Source: Cellvibrionales bacterium
GTDB taxonomy: Bacteria > Pseudomonadota > Gammaproteobacteria > Pseudomonadales > UBA7239
DNA length: 64,000 bases
Direction: 5' to 3'
Assembly: GCA_016713115.1 (NCBI GenBank)
Contig: JADJPU010000001.1
Span: forward strand, 1,798,001-1,862,000
This document shows positions 38,695 through 47,823 of the stretch, in pieces (position 1 is the first letter of the stretch; every line of letters starts with the position of its first letter). Both the position numbers and the translations under genes were made by a program. Under the pieces are notes generated by a model. That model had not been told where the DNA came from. It made no database searches and saw only the letters and a list, made by a program, of their open reading frames with translations.

Positions 38695-38731
38695 ATGGAT
38701 AGTTTTTATGGTTTTGATAGCTATTGGCTAT
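38695..38731. promoter_or_regulatory. OxyR-type operator upstream of ahpC
   Basis: ATGG (38695), TTAT (38706), ATAG (38717) and CTAT (38728), each separated by 7 bases, fit the tetrameric OxyR consensus. The four elements are identical to those at ahpF. The distal end overlaps the stop codon of the upstream permease gene. Confidence 0.8.
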
Positions 38732-39802
38732 TCTTGAACTTCCGCTGTGGGTGGCGGTTCTACGCCGTGAAGCCACTCTTTGGCCAGCGCATAACCCAGA
38801 GCTAGCAAGGTGGGGCCGAGAAACACGCCCAATGCACCGAACTGAATAGCGCCGCCCAAAATACCGAGCATGATGAGGATGAAAGGCAAGTTGCTGTTTT
38901 GACCAATCAGCAGAGGCTTGATCACATTGTCAGCCGAGCCGGCAATGCCTGCACAGCACACCACCACAAAAATGGCCATGCCGGTTTGATCGTTTTGATA
39001 CAGCCAAAACGCTGCAGGCCCCCAAATTAAGAAGGATCCAAACGGAACTAGCGACAAGAGAATGGCCAAAAAAGTCAGGCCGGCGGTGGAGGGAATGCCG
39101 GCGATCAACAGGGCGATGCCAACTAAAAACCCCTGTGCCAACGCTGTGCCGAGTATGCCGAACACCACACCTTGTATCGTACCGCCCGCCACAGCCAGCA
39201 AGTTTTCAGCGCGACGATTGCCGCCGGAAACGCGGCGTACACCGGCTTGTAGCCACTGCGTGACGGAAGGCAGGCCGGCGTAGAAAAACAGCGACACAAA
39301 GCAGCTCAGCACCAACATGCCCACACCTTGCCCGGCTACCGCGCCAAATTTAAGCAGGCCTTTCAAGACCACCATCACGGCGTCGTTCACTTGCTGGCGC
39401 ACAGCGGGATCACCCAGTACCAGCTTTTCCCACCACTCGTGAATCTTGGGGCCTACCCAGCGCATCTCGACCAGCCATTGCGGTAGGGTGGGCATGCCAC
39501 CCTGCAAGTGTGAGGTGAGACGGATCACATACTCGCTGGTTACGCCGCCAAAGCTGACGACGGCGTACATTAAGGGCAGCACGATCAAGCCAAAAATAGC
39601 GAGTACCAGCAGTGAAGCCGAGAGCCAATTGCGCCCGCCAAGTTTGCTATTAATGAACCAATACACATGGCGGGTAGAAAACAAAAATAGCCGCCCACAC
39701 CAATGCTGAAGAAAACGGCAACAGGATCATGACGCAGCCAGCCACCAGTAAGCCAAGGGCTATCAGCGTATAAAGTGGTTCTAGCAGACGGCGGTCGTAC
39801 AC
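38728..39802 (-). CDS. AI-2E family transporter (PerM-like), split by a frameshift
   Basis: Polytopic inner-membrane protein of the AI-2E/PerM family; the substrate is unknown. The long frame (39684 to 38728) carries the conserved C-terminal helices, including GTIQGVVFGILGTALAQGFLVG and the end region GALGVFLGPTLLALGYAL. The N-terminal helix (YDRRLLEPLYTLIALGLLV, then SSALVWAAIFVF) is in another frame, starting at GTG 39802 after AAGGAA. The frames meet at a T run (minus strand, about 39678-39687), where one surplus base or two missing bases would explain the break. The joined length is about 357 residues, normal for the family. Confidence 0.85.
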
Positions 39803-39891
39803 GGCAATTTCCTTGCGTTTGAGGGGGTAAAGAGTGTGTTTGTGCCCGCATGTTACCATGCGCTCCGCAGCAGAAAACGAGGCCGATAACG

Positions 39892-40518
39892 ATGCAAGCA
39901 CAGATTCTTACCATGCTCACTTTGCAAGACAGCATGAACTGCAAAGTACACCCGCAGTGGCGCGAGCAGGGCTACGAGTGGTATCGCGCGATCTGGGTAG
40001 AGTGTGCGGAATTGATGGATCACTACGGTTGGAAATGGTGGAAAAAACAGCAGCCCGATGTTGAGCAAGTGCAGTTGGAGTTGATCGATATTTTTCACTT
40101 TGGTCTGAGCAGCTTGCTGGCAAAAAATATTCCGGTAGAGCAGTTAAGTGTTGAATTGGAAACCGCGTTGCGTGTGCGTTATGAGAAAAAAGAATTTCGT
40201 TTGGCGCTGGAAGATTTCGTGCAGCTTACGCTCAATCAGCGCGGGTTTAATGTAGATGCCTTTGTGCAGTTGATGGCGTCAGCAGAGTTAGGTTTTGATG
40301 CGCTGTATCGCGGCTATGTTGGTAAAAATGTACTCAATTTTTTTCGCCAAGATAATGGCTATAAGGATGGTAGCTACATCAAAAATTGGGCGGGTCGTGA
40401 AGACAACGAGCACTTGGTGGATCTAATGGCTAGCCTTGATGCGGGTAGCCAAAACTTCAAAGACGATTTGTACGCGGGATTGTCGCAGCGCTACCGTGAG
40501 TTGGTTGCTGAAGCGTAG
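39892..40518 (+). CDS. Dimeric dUTPase-like nucleotide pyrophosphatase
   Basis: All-alpha NTP pyrophosphatase of the dimeric dUTPase group (MazG-like superfamily), likely hydrolysing dUTP to dUMP. In the 208 residues the metal-binding motif is ECAELMDHYGWKWWKK followed by ELIDIFHFGLS, the ExxE...ExxD pattern. The C-terminal region includes YVGKNVLNFFRQDNGYKDGSYIK, typical of the family. ATG 39892 follows GAGG; the longer frame lacks a ribosome-binding site. It is unrelated to the trimeric Dut family. Confidence 0.88.
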   Translation: MQAQILTMLTLQDSMNCKVHPQWREQGYEWYRAIWVECAELMDHYGWKWWKKQQPDVEQVQLELIDIFHFGLSSLLAKNIPVEQLSVELETALRVRYEKKEFRLALEDFVQLTLNQRGFNVDAFVQLMASAELGFDALYRGYVGKNVLNFFRQDNGYKDGSYIKNWAGREDNEHLVDLMASLDAGSQNFKDDLYAGLSQRYRELVAEA

Positions 40519-40521
40519 AAC

Positions 40522-41235
40522 TTATCGGCGAATAATTAGCGATTGCAGCCAGCGCCACCAGCTATTGCCGCCCAAAACAAATTTGTCGATGTCATCAAAT
40601 TGTTTGGCCAATGCTTCTGGGTGCGCATAAAACAGCGTGCGTGTGCGAAATTCTGCATTAGTGTCTAGTTCTTTCACGATGCGCGCCGGATTGCCAGCCA
40701 CGATGACATTGGCAGGTACATCTTTGGTGACGACGCTGCACGCGGCGACAATGCTGTTGTCGCCAATGGTGACGCCTTTTAACACCGTGGCGTGATCGCC
40801 CACCCACACATTATTGCCAATATGCACGGGGTAGGCCTGTGCATCGCGTTCGGTGCGATCGTAAATGCCGTGCCAATCGCAGTCCGTCACATACGCGCCA
40901 TTGGCAAACATACAGCCATCGCCAATTAAAATTTCATCGGATGCTGAAATTCGCACGCCGGGGGAAATCATCACCGCATCGCCGATGCGAATCGTGCCGC
41001 TGCCTTGTTCGCGCCCCCACACGCCGATGCGCACACGCTGATCCGCTTCCGCCACGATGGTGGGTGATTCACCGATGTGAATATTGTCGCCAGAAATAAC
41101 GGTGTACCACGGCTTGGTGATGGTGTGATATTTGCCGAGAGAGGCACATTCAGGGCGCAAAAAATATTCGGCATACCAGTGGCGAAAACGCAGCCAGATT
41201 TTTTTAGCGAGATAGGGGCGCAAATCTTGCTTCAT
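40522..41235 (-). CDS. Hexapeptide-repeat acyltransferase
   Basis: Left-handed beta-helix acyl/acetyltransferase of unknown substrate, 237 residues. Hexapeptide turns include IRIGDAVMISPGVRISASDEILIGDG and the C-terminal IGNNVWVGDHATVLKGVTIGDNS. The usual VVTKDVPANVIVAGNPARIV ending follows. The N-terminal helix (LRPYLAKKIWLRFRHWYAEYFL) may associate with the membrane surface. It lies 24 bases after mltD on the same strand, suggesting cell-envelope or surface polysaccharide modification, which is inference. Confidence 0.82.
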   Translation of the reverse strand: MKQDLRPYLAKKIWLRFRHWYAEYFLRPECASLGKYHTITKPWYTVISGDNIHIGESPTIVAEADQRVRIGVWGREQGSGTIRIGDAVMISPGVRISASDEILIGDGCMFANGAYVTDCDWHGIYDRTERDAQAYPVHIGNNVWVGDHATVLKGVTIGDNSIVAACSVVTKDVPANVIVAGNPARIVKELDTNAEFRTRTLFYAHPEALAKQFDDIDKFVLGGNSWWRWLQSLIIRR

Positions 41236-41259
41236 GGGTTGTGGATGCCGGCGATGAAG

Positions 41260-42857
41260 TTAGTCGAGATGCAGTTTAATACGCTGCCCCGGTTTGATTG
41301 CGGAATTGTTTTTGCTGAGTGAATTCCAACGCATGATGTCGTTAACACTGACCTTGTATTGGCGTGAAATGGCCATCAGCGTGTCGCCGCTTTTTACGGT
41401 GTGGGATGTGGTTTTGCTGCTACTGGTTTTTTTGGCGGTACTTTTAGTCGCTGCGCTAGTAGGTTCATACGATTGCGTGACGCGACTGCGACTCGAGCCG
41501 CTGGAAGCCACTTTGTTGGTGCTGGAGTTGGTGCTGGACACAGATATTTTTTGACCTTGGCTGAGCGTCTGCCCTACGCGCAGGTTATTCGCTTTGCGCA
41601 GCGCATCGGGCGTGGTGCCAGTTTTTTGCGCAATCGACCACAGCGTATCGCCGGCTTTAACGGTGTAGCTGGAACTTGAGCTGGAATTGGAGCTGCTCCT
41701 GCTGTTTAGCGTGCTGTTGCTTTTGCTAACGGAGCTGCTGCTGGGCGAACGGGTTTTGGTGTTGCGAGCAGCTTTATCTTCTAGGGCTTGCACATGAGGG
41801 TTGAAGCTGTCGTTGCTGTTGAGGGAGCCTGCGTTAGGCAGCAACTCGTTGCTGTTCATGCTGGCAATGCGTTCTTGCAGGTCGTTGGCTTGGTCGATGG
41901 GTACCAGCAAACGGTAGGGGCCGCCTGGCGGTGTTGCCCAGCGGCTGACGCCGGGGTTTAGCAGATGCAACTCATCGCTGTCGATTTTGGCCAAGTCGGC
42001 TGCAAAACCGAGGTCAATCTGGCCGCTGAAATGCACTTCGGAGAAATAGGGTAGGTCGGGGATGTAGGCCCAATTAATGCCGAATTTTTCAGGTTGCTTA
42101 CTGATTTGCGCTAGCGCCAGTAGTTTGGGTACATACGCCCTGGTTTCGGTAGGGACATCAAGACTCCAGTAATCGGTAGGCAGCCCGCGCGCGCGGTTTT
42201 GGCAACGGCTTTGTCGATGGTTCCCCAGCCGGCGTTATAAGCGGCCAGTGCTTTAAGCCAGTCGCCATCGTAGTGATTGCGTAAGAAAACCAGATAGTCG
42301 AGCGCTTTGTTGGTGGCGGCTGGCACATCGCGGCGCGCGTCATACCACCAGTTCATGTCCATTCCTAGGTGTTTGGCGGTACCGGGAATGAACTGCCACA
42401 GCCCTGATGCGTTGCTGGTTGAAACGGCAAAGGGGTTGTAAGCGCTTTCAACAATCGGCAGTAAAGCCAGTTCACCTGGAAGGTTGCGAGCTTCTAACTG
42501 GCCAACAACATAGTGCAGATAGCGTGACGAGCGTGCCGATACACGATTCAAATAAGACTGATGGCTGATATACCAGCCGCGCTCGGTGATGATGCGTGGA
42601 TTGGTCTCGCTGTTCGGCATCTGGTAGCGGTTTACAGCGCGTTGCCACAGGCTTGGCGCTAAGTGTGGGGCTTTGCTCCACTCGGCGCGACATTGTTTGC
42701 CATCGCTGCGAATGTTGTAAGAAAACAGTGAAAAGCGAAAAGAGCGATGTTTGGCACCATATGCACCGCGCTCCGACACAGTTTCGCAGCCTGTCAGTAC
42801 GAGTAAGATGAAGCAAAATAACAGCGTGCGCGTTGGCGTAGCAGTGCGGAAGTTCAT
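41260..42857 (-). CDS. mltD: Membrane-bound lytic murein transglycosylase D, split by a frameshift
   Basis: Cleaves peptidoglycan glycan strands at the outer membrane. The first frame from ATG 42857 encodes a lipoprotein signal (LVLTGC) and the SLT domain with catalytic glutamate in LPIVESAYNPFAVS, SNASGLWQFIPGTAKHLG and LAAYNAGWGT. The second frame continues GLPTDYWSLDVPTETRAYVPKLLALAQI and ends with two LysM domains (YTVKAGDTLWSIAQKTG and HTVKSGDTLMAISRQY). The break is at an A4 run on the minus strand (about 42197-42200). One added A gives NRARGLPTDYW, the conserved MltD sequence, and about 532 residues in total. Confidence 0.93.
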
Positions 42858-42973
42858 CGGATAACCACAGAAAAGGGTCGCCGATTGTCGTTGATTTATA
42901 TGCAATTTTCTAGCCTGATCTTTATGCGAAGCCTGCGTTAGGACAAGTAGAAGCCTGTGCAAAGCAAGGGCTT

Positions 42974-43003
42974 TTGGTTACCATACGCGCGGTTACATAA
43001 CAT
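42974..43003 (+). promoter_or_regulatory. Possible nuo operon promoter
   Basis: TTGGTT (42974-42979) and TAACAT (42998-43003) with an 18-base spacer lie just upstream of nuoA in the divergent gap with mltD. Both boxes are imperfect. Confidence 0.3.
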
Positions 43004-43027
43004 CATTTTTTCTCCTCTGGAGCCTAT

Positions 43028-43450
43028 GTGTCTGTCACTGCGCTAGACAAGGTAGAAACTCTCGCCCACAACTGGTCTTTCGGTATTTTTCTGCTTGCCA
43101 TCGTCGCCATTTGCGTACTGATGCTCGGTGTGTCGTGGTTGGTCGGTGGGCGCTATCGCGGTCGTGCAAAGAACGAGCCGTTTGAGTCTGGTGTGGTATC
43201 GGTGGGCAATGCCCGCTTGCGTTTCTCGGCCAAGTTTTATCTCACCGCGATGTTCTTTGTTATTTTCGATGTGGAAGCACTCTTTCTTTACGCATGGGCG
43301 GTGTCTGTGCGCGAATCGGGATGGCCCGGCTTCATAGAAGCAGCAATTTTTATTCTGGTGCTGCTGGCAGGATTGATCTATGTCTGGCGCATTGGTGCAT
43401 TGGATTGGGCGCCGGACTCGCGTCGCAAGAAAAATACGCAAAGCAAATAA
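43028..43450 (+). CDS. nuoA: NADH-quinone oxidoreductase subunit A
   Basis: Small membrane subunit of complex I at the junction of the arms. The 140 residues have three membrane helices. The conserved KNEPFESGV loop between helices 1 and 2 and RFSAKFYLTAMFFVIFDVEALFLYAWA in helix 2 identify it. GTG 43028 is the start that fits; a CTCCTCTGGAG stretch lies upstream. It is the first gene of a complete nuo operon. Confidence 0.97.
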   Translation: MSVTALDKVETLAHNWSFGIFLLAIVAICVLMLGVSWLVGGRYRGRAKNEPFESGVVSVGNARLRFSAKFYLTAMFFVIFDVEALFLYAWAVSVRESGWPGFIEAAIFILVLLAGLIYVWRIGALDWAPDSRRKKNTQSK

Positions 43451-43479
43451 TCAGCCACACTTTTTGACTTGAGGTAAAG

Positions 43480-44151
43480 ATGGATTACACGCTGACCCGC
43501 ATTGATCCCGACGAACCCGGTCGTTATCCGCCCGTCAATCGCCAGCAAGTGGCGGACCCTCTCGAAGAGCAAGTGCACAAAAATATTTTTCTGGGCAAGT
43601 TGGAAAATCTTCTGCACGGCGCGGTGAACTGGGGGCGAAAAAATTCACTCTGGCCTTACAACTTTGGTTTGTCTTGCTGCTATGTCGAAATGGCGACTTC
43701 TTTTACCTCGCCACACGATGTGGCGCGCTTTGGCGCCGAGGTTATCCGCGCGTCGCCACGACAAGCGGATTTGATGGTAGTGGCAGGCACTTGCTTCATC
43801 AAAATGGCGCCGGTTGTGCAGCGTTTATACGAGCAAATGTTAGAGCCTAAATGGGTGATTTCCATGGGTTCTTGCGCCAATTCTGGCGGCATGTATGACA
43901 TTTATTCCGTAGTGCAAGGCGTGGATAAGTTTTTGCCGGTGGATGTGTATATCCCAGGTTGCCCGCCGCGCCCAGAGGCGTTTTTGCAGGGTTTGATGCT
44001 ATTGCAAGATGCCATTGGTAAAGAGCGCAGGCCGTTGTCGTGGGTGGTGGGTGAACAGGGTGTTTACAAAGCCAATATGCCAGCGCAGCGCGATTTGAAA
44101 CAAGCCGAGCGCAACGCGGTGCAGATTTTGCGCACGCCGGATCAAGTTTAA
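43480..44151 (+). CDS. nuoB: NADH-quinone oxidoreductase subunit B
   Basis: Carries the terminal iron-sulfur cluster N2 that passes electrons to quinone. The 223 residues contain SCCYVEM, VAGTCFIKMAPVV, GSCANSGGMYDIYSVVQG and the VYIPGCPPRPEAF motif, giving the four cluster ligands. ATG 43480 follows GAGG. It lies 29 bases after nuoA. Confidence 0.98.
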   Translation: MDYTLTRIDPDEPGRYPPVNRQQVADPLEEQVHKNIFLGKLENLLHGAVNWGRKNSLWPYNFGLSCCYVEMATSFTSPHDVARFGAEVIRASPRQADLMVVAGTCFIKMAPVVQRLYEQMLEPKWVISMGSCANSGGMYDIYSVVQGVDKFLPVDVYIPGCPPRPEAFLQGLMLLQDAIGKERRPLSWVVGEQGVYKANMPAQRDLKQAERNAVQILRTPDQV

Positions 44152-44199
44152 TTTCCGCAAATTATTTTTTTGCAGCTAGAGCCAGTTGGAAGCCATCGC

Positions 44200-45996
44200 G
44201 TGACGCAAGAAACTGACACACAATCTTCAGTAGACGCAGTATCTCAGCCCGCAGGGTTTGAGCATGAAGTCGTGCGTGAGTTATATGCGCAATTTGGCGA
44301 AAGTGTGTGTCACTTTCAGCGCACGCGCGATGCGGTACCAACGGTATGGGTGCCGCGTGAACGCTTAAAAGAAGTGTTATTGTTTTTGCGCAACCTGCCA
44401 CGCCCGTTCGTGATGTTGTACGACTTGTCTGCTATCGACGAACAACTGCGCACGCACCGTCGCGGTCAACCATCTTCAGATTTCACAGTTTTCTATCACT
44501 TGCTGTCGATTGAGCGCAATAGCGATGTGCGCATCAAAGTGGCGTTGGCTGCCAGTGATATTCATTTGCCATCCGTGACCGGTATTTGGCCAAACGCCAA
44601 TTGGTATGAGCGCGAAGTGTGGGATATGTTCGGTATCACCTTCGAAGGTCATCCACATTTGTCGCGTATTTTGATGCCGGCGTATTGGCAAGGGCATCCG
44701 CTGCGCAAAAGTTATCCCGCGCGCGCTACTGAATTTGATCCGTTTTATTTAGATGCTGCCAAGCAAGATGCCGAGCAGGAATCCTTGCGTTTCAAGCCTG
44801 AAGATTGGGGCATGAAACGCAGCACCAAGAATGAAGATTTTATGTTCCTCAATCTTGGGCCTAACCATCCATCAGCACACGGTGCATTTCGTATTGTGTT
44901 GCAGTTGGACGGCGAAGAAATTGTCGATTGCGTACCGGATATTGGCTATCACCATCGCGGTGCAGAAAAAATGGCAGAGCGCCAGAGCTGGCACTCATTT
45001 ATTCCGTACACCGATCGCATTGATTATCTCGGCGGTGTAATGAACAACCTGCCGTATGTGTTGGCAGTGGAAAAATTAGCAGGCATCAAAGTGCCAGCGC
45101 GCGTGGAAGTAATACGCGTGATGATGGCGGAGTTTTTTCGCATCACTTCGCATTTGTTGTTTCTCGGGACTTATGTGCAAGATGTCGGTGGCATGACGCC
45201 AATTTTCTTCATGTTTACCGATCGTCAAAAAGCCTACGATGTCATTGAAGCGATTACCGGTTTTCGTATGCACCCAGCGTGGTATCGCATCGGTGGTTTG
45301 GCGCATGATTTACCACGCGGTTGGGATGGCAAAGTACGCGAGTTTCTCGACTGGATGCCTAAGCGTTTAGACGAATACGAAAAAGCTGCGTTTAGAAACG
45401 GTATTTTGCGTGCGCGTACCATTGGCGTGGCTCAATACAACAGCAAACAGGCTTTGGAGTGGGGTGTAACAGGCTCTGGTTTGCGCGCTACCGGTGTCGA
45501 TTACGATTTGCGTAAAAAACGCCCGTACTCGGGTTATGAGCAATTTGATTTCGATGTGCCGCTGGCGGCAAATGGCGATGCTTACGATCGCGCCATGGTG
45601 CGTTTGGAAGAAATTCGTCAGAGTTTGCGCATCATTCGTCAGTGTTTAGAAAATATGCCGGCTGGCACCTATAAAGCGGATCACCCGTTAACTTGTCCGC
45701 CACCAAAAGAGCGCACATTAAAAGATATTGAAACGCTGATCACACACTTCCTCGGTGTTTCGTGGGGGCCGGTGATGCCGTCTGGCGAGAGCAGTCAGAT
45801 GATAGAGGCGACGAAAGGCATCAACAGTTATTACTTGGTTTCGGATGCCAGCACCATGAGTTATCGCACACGCATACGCACGCCCAGCTTCCCGCACTTG
45901 CAACAAATTCCTTCGGTGATTCGCGGTTCGATGATCGCGGATTTGATTGCTTATTTGGCTTCTATTGATTTTGTGATGGCAGATGTCGACCGCTAA
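44200..45996 (+). CDS. nuoCD: NADH-quinone oxidoreductase fused subunits C/D
   Basis: Fused 30/49 kDa subunits forming the quinone-site module, as in Enterobacteria and Pseudomonas. The N-terminal C part includes YDLSAIDEQ and WYEREVWDMFGITFEGHPHL. The D part starts near MFLNLGPNHPSAHGAFR and includes RGAEKMAERQSWHSFIPYTDRIDYLGG and the C-terminal DFVMADVDR. GTG 44200 gives 598 residues, close to the known length; the upstream TTG at 44170 is unlikely. It overlaps nuoE by 14 bases. Confidence 0.97.
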   Translation: MTQETDTQSSVDAVSQPAGFEHEVVRELYAQFGESVCHFQRTRDAVPTVWVPRERLKEVLLFLRNLPRPFVMLYDLSAIDEQLRTHRRGQPSSDFTVFYHLLSIERNSDVRIKVALAASDIHLPSVTGIWPNANWYEREVWDMFGITFEGHPHLSRILMPAYWQGHPLRKSYPARATEFDPFYLDAAKQDAEQESLRFKPEDWGMKRSTKNEDFMFLNLGPNHPSAHGAFRIVLQLDGEEIVDCVPDIGYHHRGAEKMAERQSWHSFIPYTDRIDYLGGVMNNLPYVLAVEKLAGIKVPARVEVIRVMMAEFFRITSHLLFLGTYVQDVGGMTPIFFMFTDRQKAYDVIEAITGFRMHPAWYRIGGLAHDLPRGWDGKVREFLDWMPKRLDEYEKAAFRNGILRARTIGVAQYNSKQALEWGVTGSGLRATGVDYDLRKKRPYSGYEQFDFDVPLAANGDAYDRAMVRLEEIRQSLRIIRQCLENMPAGTYKADHPLTCPPPKERTLKDIETLITHFLGVSWGPVMPSGESSQMIEATKGINSYYLVSDASTMSYRTRIRTPSFPHLQQIPSVIRGSMIADLIAYLASIDFVMADVDR

Positions 45997-46510
45997 ACCT
46001 ACTCCAAGCAAGGCCGTGTTGGCGACAGATCGTCCGCCGCGTTATGCCTTTCACCCTGCAGATCGCGAAGAAATTCTGCACGCTATTCATCACTACGATG
46101 ATGCGCGCGCCGCTTCCATTGATGCCCTGAAAATTGTGCAAAAGCGCCACGGTTGGGTGCCGGATGAAGCGATTGACGCTATCGCCGGTATTTTGGGTAT
46201 TCCAGGCTCCGATGTGGAAGGCGTAGCAACTTTTTACAATTTAATTTTTCGTCGTCCGGTCGGTCGTCATGTCATTAAAGTGTGTGACAGCATCGGCTGT
46301 TTTCTCACTGGTTATGAAGAATTAACTGCCGAAATTAAAAAACATTTGGCGATTGAGTACGGTCAAACCACGGCCGATGGCCGTTTCACACTGTTGCCGA
46401 TTTGTTGTTTGGGAAATTGCGATAAAGGCCCGACCTTGATGATCGACAACGATACCCACGGCCCCGTGCGTGTTGCTGATGTGCCTGCGCTGTTGGAGCG
46501 TTATGTATGA
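45983..46510 (+). CDS. nuoE: NADH-quinone oxidoreductase subunit E
   Basis: Holds the N1a [2Fe-2S] cluster of the NADH module. The 175 residues contain HHYDDARAASIDALKIVQKRHGWVPDEAI, then the ligands CDSIGC and CCLGNCDKGP. The start overlaps nuoCD, and the stop overlaps nuoF as ATGA. Confidence 0.97.
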   Translation: MSTAKPTPSKAVLATDRPPRYAFHPADREEILHAIHHYDDARAASIDALKIVQKRHGWVPDEAIDAIAGILGIPGSDVEGVATFYNLIFRRPVGRHVIKVCDSIGCFLTGYEELTAEIKKHLAIEYGQTTADGRFTLLPICCLGNCDKGPTLMIDNDTHGPVRVADVPALLERYV

Positions 46511-47817
46511 ACGCAAATAAAACTGCGGACACGCATCCGCTGACTTGGCGTTTGGATCATCTGAAAGATCGCGTTTTAGATTTGCCAACTTACGAAAGTT
46601 TGGAAGGTTTTGCTGCACTGCGTAAAGTAGTGAAAGAGATGTCGCCGCAAGATCTGCAGCAATTGGTTAAAGACGCCAATTTGCGCGGTCGCGGCGGTGC
46701 CGGTTTCCCCGCTGGTATTAAATGGTCGTTAGTGCCGATGGGTGAGGGTGCGCCGAAGCAAAAATATTTGGTGTGCAATGCGGATGAAATGGAGCCAGGC
46801 ACCTTCAAAGATCGCTTGTTGATGGAGCAATTGCCGCATCAATTAGTTGAAGCGATGATTGTTGTCGGCTACGCACTGCAAGTGTCCAAAGCGTATATTT
46901 TTCTGCGCGGTGAATATGTTGTGGCGGCACACAACCTCAATCGTGCGATTGCCGAAGCGAAAGCGGCGGGTTATCTCGGCGATAACATTCTCGGCAGCGG
47001 TTGGGGCATGGAATTGTTTGTGCACACCGGCGCGGGCCGCTACATCTGCGGCGAAGAAACTGCGTTGATCAATTCGCTGGAAGGTCGCCGCGCCAACCCG
47101 CGTGCCAAGCCACCGTTCCCGCAGGTGTCTGGTCTGTGGGGCAAACCGACAGTCGTTAATAATGTCGAAACACTGAACAATGTGCCGGCGATTGTGTTGC
47201 GCGGTGCGGAGTGGTTTAAAAGTTTGTCGCAGGGCAAAAGCCCAGATGCGGGTACGAAGTTGTACGGCATGTCTGGTCGCACTAAACGCACGGGTGTGTG
47301 GGAGCTACCTATCGGCACCACAGCGCGCGAAATTTTTGAAGATTACGCCGGCGGCATGCAAGACGGTTTGGATTTGATGTGTTGGCTACCGGGTGGCGCA
47401 TCGACCGATTTTTTACTGCCGGAACATCTCGATTTAGCCATGGATTTTGACACCATTGGAAAAGCCGGCAGCCGTATGGGTACTGGTCTCATCATGGCAG
47501 TAGATAACAAACAAAATATTGTTTCGGTGGTGCGCAATTTAGAGCAATTTTTTGCGCGTGAATCTTGCGGTTGGTGTACGCCGTGTCGCGATGGTTTGCC
47601 GTGGACGGTAAAAGTTTTGCAGGCCATTGAAAACGGCGAAGGTTTGGCGGGTGATATTGAAATGTTGGAACAGACCACGCGCTTTTTAGGCCCCGGCAAA
47701 ACCTTTTGTGCGCATGCACCGGGTGCGATGGAGCCGCTGCAGAGCGCGTTGAAATTCTTTCGTGGTGCGTTTGAGCAGGGCATCAACACCACCACACAAG
47801 AACAGCAGGTAGGGTGA
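46507..47817 (+). CDS. nuoF: NADH-quinone oxidoreductase subunit F
   Basis: Binds NADH, FMN and the N3 [4Fe-4S] cluster. The 436 residues show the glycine-rich RGRGGAGFPAGIKWS nucleotide site, CNADEMEPGTFKDR, GAGRYICGEETALINSLEG, and the cluster motif ESCGWCTPCRDG with a later cysteine in TFCAHAPG. It overlaps nuoE and is followed by nuoG after 6 bases. Confidence 0.98.
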   Translation: MNANKTADTHPLTWRLDHLKDRVLDLPTYESLEGFAALRKVVKEMSPQDLQQLVKDANLRGRGGAGFPAGIKWSLVPMGEGAPKQKYLVCNADEMEPGTFKDRLLMEQLPHQLVEAMIVVGYALQVSKAYIFLRGEYVVAAHNLNRAIAEAKAAGYLGDNILGSGWGMELFVHTGAGRYICGEETALINSLEGRRANPRAKPPFPQVSGLWGKPTVVNNVETLNNVPAIVLRGAEWFKSLSQGKSPDAGTKLYGMSGRTKRTGVWELPIGTTAREIFEDYAGGMQDGLDLMCWLPGGASTDFLLPEHLDLAMDFDTIGKAGSRMGTGLIMAVDNKQNIVSVVRNLEQFFARESCGWCTPCRDGLPWTVKVLQAIENGEGLAGDIEMLEQTTRFLGPGKTFCAHAPGAMEPLQSALKFFRGAFEQGINTTTQEQQVG

Positions 47818-47823
47818 CAGACA

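Noticed and set aside
38630..38776. N-terminal extension of ahpC to 38776
   Set aside because: It would run through the ahpC promoter and OxyR site; ATG 38629 has the ribosome-binding site and the conserved peroxiredoxin start.
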